A stretch of 6,793 nucleotides of DNA from Thermoplasmatota archaeon. Lineage in GTDB: Archaea > Thermoplasmatota > Penumbrarchaeia > Penumbrarchaeales > Penumbrarchaeaceae. The position numbers and the translations under genes were made by a program. This document shows positions 1 to 6,300 of the stretch, in pieces (position 1 is the stretch's first letter; each line of letters opens with the position of its first letter). The notes below the pieces were generated by a model, which ran no database searches, was not told the DNA's origin, and worked only from the letters and a program-made list of their open reading frames with translations. The stretch covers positions 1 to 6,793 of the forward strand of contig JAFGJI010000300.1 of the NCBI GenBank assembly GCA_016929175.1. The letters are read 5' to 3'.

Positions 1-177
1 CTCCAGCTCCGAGACCATATCGGATATCAAGGATTCTTCTCTCAAGTGCTTCTCCCATTCCCTTTCCATCGATATCTGATATGACACATAGAATGTCGTC
101 ATTACAATAAGGGAGATCGCCAGATAGGCGAAGGCCTCCCTTCCTTCGATGTCATCCATACTGCAGGGACGCCTCAT
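1..177 (-). CDS. Pilin-like membrane-anchored protein, third gene of operon (3' end missing)
   Basis: The first 59 residues are visible; the gene runs off the window. The frame is open from ATG at 177, which overlaps the TGA of the preceding gene by 4 bp (ATGA). A GGGAGG Shine-Dalgarno-like run lies 9 nt upstream of this ATG. The protein starts MRRPCSMDDIEGREAFAYLA and has one hydrophobic segment at about residues 15-33, followed by a charged, probably helical stretch (EREWEKHLREES). A short polar N-terminus, then a Gly just before an acidic residue and a hydrophobic helix, is the layout of archaeal class III (type IV pilin-like) signal peptides. No canonical K/R-G cleavage motif is seen, so a plain N-terminal anchor is the alternative. 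It is too short for family assignment. Coupling to the two genes before it suggests a shared exported complex. Confidence 0.6.
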   Translation of the reverse strand, partial: MRRPCSMDDIEGREAFAYLAISLIVMTTFYVSYQISMEREWEKHLREESLISDMVSELE

Positions 178-665
178 AGGGACCTGCCTCCCATCTCCAT
201 GGAACCATCATGCATCGAGAGATACAGAAGAAAGACCCGGCCGTCCCCGTCCCTGTGAGACCAGCTTACGAACTCTCCTCCGGGGGTGTCAGTAACGTAC
301 TCTCCGGTATGTACTATGAGTACGGAAGCGAGCCCGTCCGGAGTTGCCGCAAGAACGGATGAAAGACCGGACAGTGGATGGAACGAACCGTCGAACGACG
401 TCCTGACACCGTGTCCATCCCAGACCAGGACGATCTCATCATATATGACCGGATCGGGCATGCCTGCTCCCGAACTCTGGAGGAAGGCTATCAGGGAATT
501 GCCAAGGCCCCTCGCCTGGTAGTTCCTGAGATATACGATGTCCTCATCATGGCCTTCCCCCTCCTGGATGAAGGAGAGGGCTCCGAATATCAGACCCGCT
601 GAGATGATCAGCAGGAACATCGAGGTTGCGGTCTCCATTCCACTGTGATCATTTGGATTCCTCAT
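174..665 (-). CDS. Small exported/pilin-like protein, second gene of operon (163 aa)
   Basis: A complete 163-residue protein of unknown family. The ATG at 665 overlaps the TGA of the upstream gene (ATGA), and its own TGA overlaps the next ATG in the same way, so translation is probably coupled across all three genes. The N-terminus is polar (MRNPNDHSGMETATS), followed by a hydrophobic helix at about residues 14-33 and a globular region of roughly 125 residues that is mainly hydrophobic/aromatic beta-like segments (for example EIVLVWDG, SVLIVHTGEYV, RVFLLYLSM) and has no cysteines. The Gly-Met-Glu before the hydrophobic run resembles a pilin-type leader with a conserved early Glu, as in archaeal minor pilins, but the cleavage motif is not canonical. 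The likely location is the outer face of the membrane. The role as a pseudopilin is inferred from architecture and operon only. Confidence 0.72.
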   Translation of the reverse strand: MRNPNDHSGMETATSMFLLIISAGLIFGALSFIQEGEGHDEDIVYLRNYQARGLGNSLIAFLQSSGAGMPDPVIYDEIVLVWDGHGVRTSFDGSFHPLSGLSSVLAATPDGLASVLIVHTGEYVTDTPGGEFVSWSHRDGDGRVFLLYLSMHDGSMEMGGRSL

Positions 666-1117
666 TTTCCGGAACCCCCATAGATGGAAACCTCCATGAT
701 GCAGGGGATCACAACGTCGTCATTGTCGATGAGAACGGTACAGCCGTGAACGATCGAACGGTGTTCTGCCATTTCGACAGAGCTGTCAAGAGACCCCTGG
801 GAGAAGTGAAAACCGAGAGAAATGGACACCGACCTGAAAAACACTGTCACATCCCCGTTCAGAGGGAATGGACATCTTTTTATACTGTCCAGACAGGAGA
901 TGGCCTCCATTTCGAGAATGCCATCCCCGTCCGGGTCGAACCCTTTCCATGTCCTGATCGAACCGAGAACGAACACCCAATCCACCGGGCCTTCATCCGG
1001 TTCATCACTACCGATTGTACCGACACCATATATCAAGGACAGCACGATGACAACGGCAAGCGAGAATGCCAGCAGGTCCCCTGCATGGGAGACGGCACCA
1101 ACGTCCCCAATCCTCAT
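662..1117 (-). CDS. Small exported/pilin-like protein with Asp-rich loop, first gene of operon (151 aa)
   Basis: I start this gene at ATG 1117 (MRIGDVGAVSHAGDLLAF). A TTG at 1156 is in frame, but the 13 residues it would add are encoded by the TATA box itself (AAAAATATAAAT), about 28 bp from ATG 1117. No Shine-Dalgarno precedes 1117, which fits a leaderless mRNA. The protein has a hydrophobic helix at about residues 14-32 after a short polar N-terminus, then a mostly beta-like extracellular part. Residues 61-69 read DPDGDGILE, like the Asp-rich calcium loops of thrombospondin type-3 or dockerin repeats. There are four cysteines (75, 82, 126, 139), enough for two disulfides outside the cell. 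The stop overlaps the next start (ATGA). The family is not recognised; a pilin-like role is inference. Confidence 0.72.
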   Translation of the reverse strand: MRIGDVGAVSHAGDLLAFSLAVVIVLSLIYGVGTIGSDEPDEGPVDWVFVLGSIRTWKGFDPDGDGILEMEAISCLDSIKRCPFPLNGDVTVFFRSVSISLGFHFSQGSLDSSVEMAEHRSIVHGCTVLIDNDDVVIPCIMEVSIYGGSGK

Positions 1118-1140
1118 GACGGTAAAGAAAGGGAAATGGG

Positions 1141-1153
1141 ATTTATATTTTTT
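1141..1153 (-). promoter_or_regulatory. Archaeal TATA box for the pilin-like operon
   Basis: Read on the minus strand this is AAAAAATATAAAT, a near-ideal archaeal TATA element, preceded by a purine-rich stretch (TTGAAA) that could act as BRE. Its centre lies about 28 bp from the ATG at 1117. With the usual archaeal spacing of about 25-27 bp to the transcription start, the mRNA would begin at or within a few bases of the ATG. The absence of a ribosome-binding site before that ATG agrees with this. Confidence 0.7.
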
Positions 1154-1279
1154 CAAACCAGTATCAGGATCGTTGTTTGGACCTCGCTCATATCAACTAT
1201 TGCACGCAGTTGAAACCCGCACAGCAGAGTGGATGATGCCTCATCACATCGAATATGGAGACCCATGGAACAGAGGAGC

Positions 1280-2614
1280 TCAGACGATACCATGATCGAT
1301 CATGGAATCGGCTACCTTGATGAAGCCGGCAATGTTCGCACCGATAACGAGGTTGCCCTTGTGTCCGAACTTCTCAGCGGCGTCCCATGAGTTCTTGTGG
1401 ATGTTCACCATGATCTGATGAAGCTCCTGGTCCACCCTCTCGAACGTCCAGGCGATTCCCACATGGTTCTGGGCCATCTCAAGACCGGATGTGGCCACCC
1501 CGCCTGCATTGGCTGCCTTAGCAGGTCCGAAGAGGATCCCGTTCTCTATGAAGTGGTCGACAGCTTCCGGAACGGTGGGCATGTTGGCACCCTCCGAAAC
1601 GGCAATGCATCCGTTGTTGACGAGTGCTTTTGCCTCGTCAAGGTTGATCTCGTTCTGAGTGGCACAAGGCATCGCGACATCGCAGGGGATCTCCCATGGT
1701 CTCTTTCCGGGGAAGTATTCGACCCCGAACTTGTCGGCGTATTCTGAGATCCTGCCCCTCCTGAGGTTCTTCAGCTCCAGGACGTATTTCCATTTATCGC
1801 CTGCGATACCGTCTGGATCGTAAACGTAACCCGAGGAATCGGAAAGGGTAACCACCTTGCCCCCGAGCTGGGTGACCTTCTGGGCAGCATACTGGGCAAC
1901 GTTCCCTGACCCTGAAATGGTCACGGTCTTGCCACTGAAGGATTCCTTTCTGGTCTTCAGCATTTCCTCGGCGAAGTAGGTGGCACCGTAACCGGTCGCC
2001 TCAGGTCTTGCCAGGGAGCCGCCCCAGTTGATACCTTTTCCGGTAAGGACCGCCTCGAACCTGTTCACGAGCTTCTTGTACTGGCCGAAGAGATATCCTA
2101 TCTCCCGGCCCCCTACACCGATATCTCCCGCTGGAACATCCGTATTCGGTCCGATGTGCCTGAAGAGTTCGGACATGAAGCTCTGACAGAACCTCATGAC
2201 CTCCATGTCGGACTTCCCCTTTGGATCGAAATCAGACCCGCCCTTTCCGCCGCCCATCGGGAGGCCGGTGAGTGAGTTCTTGAAGATCTGTTCGAATCCC
2301 AGGAACTTGATGATGCCTATGTATACTGACGGGTGGAACCTGATCCCTCCCTTGTACGGGCCGATGGCAGAGTTGAACTCGATCCTGAAGCCCCTGTTGA
2401 CCTGGATCTCTCCATTATCGTCCACCCAGGGTACCCTGAACATGATCTGCCTCTCCGGTTCGACCATTCTCTCGAGCACCCTGAACCTCTCGTACTCGGG
2501 ATGTTTCTTGAGGACAGGTTGAACTGATTCAGCTACCTCTTTTACAGCCTGATGGTATTCCTTCTCTCCGGGGTTCTTTGCGATCACCCAATCCATGAAT
2601 TGCTCGATGTCCAC
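1280..2614 (-). CDS. gdhA: Glutamate dehydrogenase, NADP-specific type (bacterial GdhA class)
   Basis: Catalyses reversible reductive amination of 2-oxoglutarate with ammonium to L-glutamate in the cytoplasm, normally as a hexamer. From GTG 2614 the protein is 444 residues, against 447 for E. coli GdhA, and it aligns by eye over its full length. The substrate-binding segment is GPYKGGIRFHPS (Lys near 88). The catalytic-lysine loop is PMGGGKGGSDFDPKGKS (Lys near 124), and PAGDIGVGGREIG carries the catalytic Asp (near 164). GGSLARPEATGYG precedes the Rossmann nucleotide-binding motif SGSGNVAQ (about 234-241). The TLSDSSG segment resembles the NADP-type E. coli enzyme (ASDSSG). C-terminal signatures EGANMP, GPAKAANAGGVATSGLEM and GANIAGF are intact. 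GTG 2614 is preferred over an in-frame GTG at 2647 because AAGGAGGA sits 6 nt before it. The gene appears functional and monocistronic. Coenzyme preference is inferred. Confidence 0.96.
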   Translation of the reverse strand: MDIEQFMDWVIAKNPGEKEYHQAVKEVAESVQPVLKKHPEYERFRVLERMVEPERQIMFRVPWVDDNGEIQVNRGFRIEFNSAIGPYKGGIRFHPSVYIGIIKFLGFEQIFKNSLTGLPMGGGKGGSDFDPKGKSDMEVMRFCQSFMSELFRHIGPNTDVPAGDIGVGGREIGYLFGQYKKLVNRFEAVLTGKGINWGGSLARPEATGYGATYFAEEMLKTRKESFSGKTVTISGSGNVAQYAAQKVTQLGGKVVTLSDSSGYVYDPDGIAGDKWKYVLELKNLRRGRISEYADKFGVEYFPGKRPWEIPCDVAMPCATQNEINLDEAKALVNNGCIAVSEGANMPTVPEAVDHFIENGILFGPAKAANAGGVATSGLEMAQNHVGIAWTFERVDQELHQIMVNIHKNSWDAAEKFGHKGNLVIGANIAGFIKVADSMIDHGIV

Positions 2615-2620
2615 TTGAAT

Positions 2621-2628
2621 TCCTCCTT
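2621..2628 (-). promoter_or_regulatory. gdhA: Strong Shine-Dalgarno that fixes the gdhA start
   Basis: AAGGAGGA on the minus strand is followed by ATTCAA and then GTG at 2614. The 6-nt spacing is ideal. It selects this GTG over the upstream in-frame GTG at 2647, which would add 11 Gly/Asp-rich residues without counterpart in the family and would place this site inside the coding region. Confidence 0.8.
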
Positions 2629-2639
2629 CATCCCCGCCG

Positions 2640-2655
2640 TCCGCCACGGAGCGGA
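2640..2655 (-). promoter_or_regulatory. Perfect hairpin in the gdhA leader, proximal
   Basis: A perfect inverted repeat: arms TCCGC and GCGGA around a 6-nt loop. It lies 12 nt upstream of the gdhA Shine-Dalgarno, so it could influence ribosome access. GC-rich 5-bp stems arise fairly often by chance; no U-run follows, so it is not an intrinsic terminator. Confidence 0.3.
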
Positions 2656-2680
2656 TCCCGCTTCGGAACAGGGGCTATAT

Positions 2681-2706
2681 GGGGCATTGCCATGACCCGA
2701 TGCCCC
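2681..2706 (-). promoter_or_regulatory. Perfect hairpin in the gdhA leader, distal
   Basis: Arms GGGGCAT (2681-2687) and ATGCCCC (2700-2706) are exact reverse complements with a 12-nt loop. If transcription starts downstream of the TATA at 2748-2754 (about 2725), this falls inside a leader of about 110 nt. An alternative reading is that the adjacent CCATATAG (around 2674-2681) is a second TATA box; the leader would then be about 35-40 nt and this repeat would be upstream promoter DNA. Confidence 0.35.
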
Positions 2707-2732
2707 TCAGGGAGGGATAACGGGCCGAAACT

Positions 2733-2745
2733 GAAACCGGGTTTC
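2733..2745. promoter_or_regulatory. 13-bp palindrome beside the gdhA TATA box, candidate operator
   Basis: GAAACCGGGTTTC is a perfect palindrome with a one-base centre (arms GAAACC/GGTTTC). It sits 2 bp downstream of the candidate TATA, between it and the predicted transcription start, where archaeal repressors typically bind. An extra GAAAC half-site (2727-2731) precedes it. The role as a regulator-binding site is inference. Confidence 0.4.
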
Positions 2746-2747
2746 CA

Positions 2748-2754
2748 TATTTAA
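2748..2754 (-). promoter_or_regulatory. gdhA: Candidate TATA box for gdhA
   Basis: TTAAATA on the minus strand, in GTTAAATATGG, is the best TATA-like element upstream of gdhA and predicts a start near 2725. This gives a leader of roughly 110 nt, unusually long next to the leaderless operon downstream. Competing candidates are GGATAAAAAGG (about 2760-2770), further upstream, and CCATATAG (about 2674-2681), nearer the gene. Confidence 0.45.
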
Positions 2755-2895
2755 CAGTACCTTTTTATCCATGGGAGGAGTACAATAAAATGAGCATTAG
2801 GTTGTTCCATATGGACTGACATTGTGAGCGATAGTGGTCGGATTGATTAATATGTTGTTTCCAATGGTTACGGATGGTTCACTCTTTCGGCATGT

Positions 2896-3036
2896 TCATG
2901 GGAAGATCTTCCGGAGCTCCAGGGGTTTTCCGGCGACTGTATCGAGCATGGTATGGCGATCGTACATCGAGACCGCGTCCATGGGCCGACCCATGGTCTC
3001 CGCATTCGTTTGTACATAGGGGACGGGAATATCCAT
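2896..3036 (-). CDS. Hypothetical small protein, or 3' part of a broken gene (46 aa)
   Basis: From ATG 3036 to TGA 2896 the frame encodes 46 residues with balanced composition (starts MDIPVPYVQTNAETMGRPMD, ends LELRKIFP). Codons end mostly in G or C (ACC, ATG, CCC, GCG, GTC, CTC, ATC, TTC), as in the confident genes here. The opposite-strand frame shares the same wobble positions, so codon bias alone does not choose the strand; protein-like composition favours this one. No Shine-Dalgarno precedes ATG 3036. The same frame continues upstream through a TAG (3052-3054) and carries coding-like codons to about 3093, so this may be the tail of a disrupted gene that begins at 3317. No family is recognised. 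Confidence 0.35.
   Translation of the reverse strand: MDIPVPYVQTNAETMGRPMDAVSMYDRHTMLDTVAGKPLELRKIFP
2979..2996. repeat. Perfect 7-bp inverted repeat inside the 46-aa ORF
   Basis: CCATGGG (2979-2985) and CCCATGG (2990-2996) flank the 4-nt loop CCGA. Outer GAGA (2969-2972) and TCTC (2997-3000) can extend the stem across a 6-nt one-sided bulge. In the minus-strand reading frame it encodes MGRPM, so it may only reflect coding sequence. Confidence 0.3.
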
Positions 3037-3080
3037 TTTTGGACAGATGAACTAATGGATCATGGTCGCATGGACCTCCT

Positions 3081-3317
3081 TCAACAAGTGAATACCGGCA
3101 CCTCACCATCGTCGTTGACAATGAGTAGCTGGACGTTGCACTCTCTTTCGGGGGTCTTGATCATGTTCTCGATATCCGGGTCGATGCGGAAGCCCTCGAC
3201 ATTGGCTCGACCTGCTCCAGAACGGATGCGTATAAAGACTGGACCATTTCCCGACCTCCATATTGATGGAGCGTTGAAAAAATCCATGATATTACACCTT
3301 TCATCGATGAGGTTCAT
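3081..3317 (-). CDS. Hypothetical 78-aa protein coupled to the beta-helix gene, possibly 5' part of a frameshifted gene
   Basis: ATG 3317 overlaps the TGA of the beta-helix gene (ATGA), the same junction seen in the pilin-like operon, so translational coupling is plausible. The predicted 78-residue protein begins MNLIDERCNIMDFF and ends DDGEVPVFTC; it has no signal peptide or membrane helix. The second half (about 3081-3200) uses strongly G/C-ending codons and reads as authentic coding sequence; the first 25 codons are more AT-rich. At its stop, a -1 shift opens into HLLKEVHATMIH before TAG 3052-3054, with coding-like codons, and the same frame resumes as the 46-aa ORF. A decayed or sequencing-frameshifted gene of about 140 codons is therefore a real alternative to an intact 78-aa product. 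No family is recognised. Confidence 0.4.
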   Translation of the reverse strand: MNLIDERCNIMDFFNAPSIWRSGNGPVFIRIRSGAGRANVEGFRIDPDIENMIKTPERECNVQLLIVNDDGEVPVFTC

Positions 3318-6300
3318 TCCTCGGGCTGCTCGATCCTTCCGTGGAGGAGGAGGATCGGTATCAGAAAGACCAGCATGATCAGAGCAAATGTAACGATCAG
3401 GACGAGAACAGGAATGACATCATGACCGTCTTCCTTTTCTTTCTCCAGGATGACTTCGTAGGAGACCACAGACCCGGGGACAACAGTCACGGTCAGGAAC
3501 ACGGTCCTGTAACCTTCAGACCCAACCATTATCTCGTGATCCCCCGGTGTGAGATCACCTACCTCGATACGTCCGGAATGTCCCTGTCCATCCCCGTATA
3601 CTTTGTTCAATGATATGATCGTCACCCAGGCTCCAGCCACTGGACGTTCATTATCGTCCATCACCTGAACGATCAGCGTTCCGGAGGGTTGATCGATCGG
3701 TCCTTCCCCTGTGGAGAATTTAAATGTAAAAGGCGGCATTCCATTTCCAGCAAGGTCATTTCCGGTAACCGTGACATTGAATTCCATTCCGTGATCGAGC
3801 ACTATCAAGGGAGTGATCTGCACCTCATCCTCCGAGACCGGATCGTATGCAAATTCCAGTTCTGGAATGGCGATACCAATGGTATTTTCCATCATCGGTT
3901 CGGAAAAAATGATCCATATCTTATCATTGGCCTTCCATTCCGTTTCCTTCGGCCCCCATGATAGAACAAAAGGTGAAGTATTGTCAACGATCAAGTCGAC
4001 ACTTCTTCTGAACACATTCCCGGCCAGGTCTTGGGTCATCAGTTCGATAAGATGACCTCCATCCGAAAGGACGATATCGAGCGATCCAATGAAGGGATCG
4101 ATAGGGTTCCATTCCTGATCGATCGGACGCCACCACATCCTCAGGGTCCCGTTCTCGGAATTGTCGAACCCCCACCGGATATGAACAGGATTGTTCGTCC
4201 TCCCCCCACCGATCACAAAGAATGAGGGCGGGACGGTATCGACCATGAAGGATACGGTATCCTCTGCGGTATTCCCGAAGCGGTCGGTCGCTATCAAGGA
4301 GACCGTATTCGTTCCCTCCACGGCATCTATTGTGATGTTACCTTCACTCCGGGTAGGATCGAGGCTCGTCCGTTCAGGACCGTTGCGCTCGATCGACAGC
4401 TCCAGGAGATCGCCGCCAACATTGGAGCGTGCTTCCCATCTGATGCGCATCAAGGTATCGTTCACAACGGCCCCTTCGGGGGGGAACAATATCCTGACAT
4501 ACGGTGGGGTCCATGATCCCGGAAAGACGTAGGTCACTGTCCTGCTCCTCCCCGCAAGGCTCTTAGATCTTAGCCTGAATTCGATCTCCGACCCGTTGAA
4601 AACAATACCAGGGTCCAAAAAGTAGCTTCCCGTCCCATCGATATCGATATCGAAAGACCTCATATTCCCGTTCGATGACACCTCAACTTTGGTAGAAAGA
4701 ACCGGAGCTACCATGAGACCTTCATCCATTTTGAATGAGAACGCAACGGTCCAGTTACCATCGTCCTTTGTAATATTGGCATAAAGATCGCGGGGAGCGG
4801 GTAATATTGCTTCCGGGGGATACCTGAGTGGATACGGGTCGTTATCGTATATCCCTGGACCTACCCGGTATGGATCATCAAGAATGCCATCGTCATCGAT
4901 GTCACCCGAATATTTTTCCCAGGTGTTCCAGTGGTTGTGGTCGAACTCTGTGGAGGAGTCGCTGTTTTTCACTTGTGGCTCATGATCGACAAGGAAGGAA
5001 GTGCCGTTGTTGAAGAGGAAACAGTTGCGGTCCACCTTGTTGTAACGGCAGCCTTTATCGATCCTCAGACCGAAACCCGAACTGTTCATGATCAGGTTGC
5101 CGGAAACCTCAGCCCCCCGTGTAGCTCCCATGACATGCATGCCTTCACCGAGGCGGGAGAACAGGTCCTTTCGGATATCCACGTCCAGACAGTCATGGAG
5201 GATTACCCCTGTTCCTTTACCATCCTTGAAAGAGCAATCGGTGATATCCACAAGGGACGCTCCTCTCAGATCAATTGCGATATCATCTATGCGGTTGATC
5301 GATACTCCTTCGATAAGCATATGTTCTGTTGATATTACTTTGATGCCGCAGCTGACATTGATGAGGTATAGATCATCGATGATCACATTGGAGCATTCGA
5401 ATATTTCGAGGGCATTGTACTGGTCCCTGAAGGTGCAATTCGAGATCTTCACATCGATACAAAAGGAGATCAGCATTGAATTCGTTATGTTGTCGGACCC
5501 CATATGGCCGATCTCGACGGGGCCCGAGCCAACGATGATGACCTGGCCTAAACAGGCTGCATCGACATCCACATTGTTACCGGAGACCACCATGTATACG
5601 GGTCGGAAATTGACGGTATTGTTCTCGTAGATGCCTATCCCTCTGAAATGGTCAACTGTATCACCGCTGATATGGAACGAGCAGTTGAGGAGGGAGTTCA
5701 TTTTCAGCTCGATGTTGCCGCACCCATGGAACTCCATTCCGTACAGGCTGCAATCCGCTACATGATTACCCGAGATCTCAAGGCCTTCCGAAGACACAAT
5801 GATAAGACCGTATTCCTTCATGCAACGGATCCGATTGCCCCGAACCTCCGAATTGCCGGATCGGACATCGATCATCCGTATCCCTGTCGTGCAGTTTGTA
5901 AAAGTATTGCCTCCTATGAAGAGGTCCTCCGAATTTGTATTGATACCCACGCCGCATCCTGAAAAGGTATTGTCCTCGATCAACTCATTATCGCTTCTTT
6001 TCGATAGGATGCCGACGGCTTCGTTCAAGAACTCGTTAAAATGGATATCCATGAACGATACTTCCAGATAAAGGCCGGTTTCCTTATTGTCCTTGAAAAT
6101 GTTATATGACATATCATCGTAATATTCGGGCGGGTTGCGCCACCCTCTCTCTATCTTCATTCCAATGACGTTTTCTTCTATCCGGTTCTCCACGTATCTG
6201 TTCTGCCATGTGGGACCGATGATGTGGACCCCAACCTCATTTTCGATCACATCACACCCATTCATGATGAACTGCGATGTGACATCGCTCAGAAATATCC

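Larger units (their letters stand above)
2615..3313. other. Low-coding interval between the beta-helix gene and gdhA
   Basis: No confident gene lies in this interval of about 700 bp. From the right it holds the 78-aa and 46-aa minus-strand frames, both doubtful. Positions 2756-2895 are AT-richer with no supported ORF; they contain the 10-bp palindrome TCCATATGGA (2806-2815). Then come the gdhA promoter region and leader with its inverted repeats. No tRNA-like cloverleaf, CRISPR repeat, transposase fragment or terminal inverted repeat was seen. No clear intrinsic terminator separates the beta-helix transcript from gdhA. Confidence 0.6.

Noticed and set aside
1118..1156. TTG start adding 13 residues to the 151-aa protein
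   Set aside because: The added codons consist of the TATA box and the region just downstream of it; ATG 1117 gives a normal pilin-like N-terminus.
626..1213. 195-aa and 157-aa plus-strand reading frames (626-1213, 822-1295)
   Set aside because: They lie opposite the coupled pilin-like genes, have biased His/Arg/Thr/Pro composition and no start signals; the minus strand has the TATA box, ATGA junctions and membrane helices.
1157..1279. Intrinsic terminator after gdhA
   Set aside because: No stable hairpin followed by a T-run was found on the minus strand; archaeal T-rich termination cannot be assigned here by eye.
2615..2647. GTG 2647 as the gdhA start (455 aa)
   Set aside because: The added residues are Gly/Asp-rich and without family counterpart, and AAGGAGGA immediately precedes GTG 2614.
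2773..2819. Plus-strand GGGAGGAG followed by ATG 2790 and a 9-codon frame (MSIRLFHMD)
   Set aside because: Attractive ribosome-binding site, and the ATATTTAA upstream could serve as a plus-strand TATA, but the frame stops after nine codons and no plus-strand gene follows; probably coincidence.
2834..3019. 61-aa plus-strand frame from GTG 2834
   Set aside because: It shares wobble positions with the minus-strand 46-aa frame, so codon bias is uninformative; its composition is less protein-like and it has no ribosome-binding site.
2879..3121. 80-aa minus-strand frame overlapping both small ORFs
   Set aside because: Arg/His/Pro-rich composition and unfavourable third positions compared with the neighbouring two frames.
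4630..4655. ATCGATATCGATATCG short tandem run in the beta-helix gene
   Set aside because: It encodes the Asp-Ile-Asp-Ile-Asp stretch in the reading frame; simple coding repetition, not a regulatory or mobile repeat.
5088..5630. 180-aa plus-strand reading frame inside the beta-helix gene
   Set aside because: Ser/Ile/Arg-rich antisense shadow of a gene with clear repeat and domain structure; no domain or promoter of its own.
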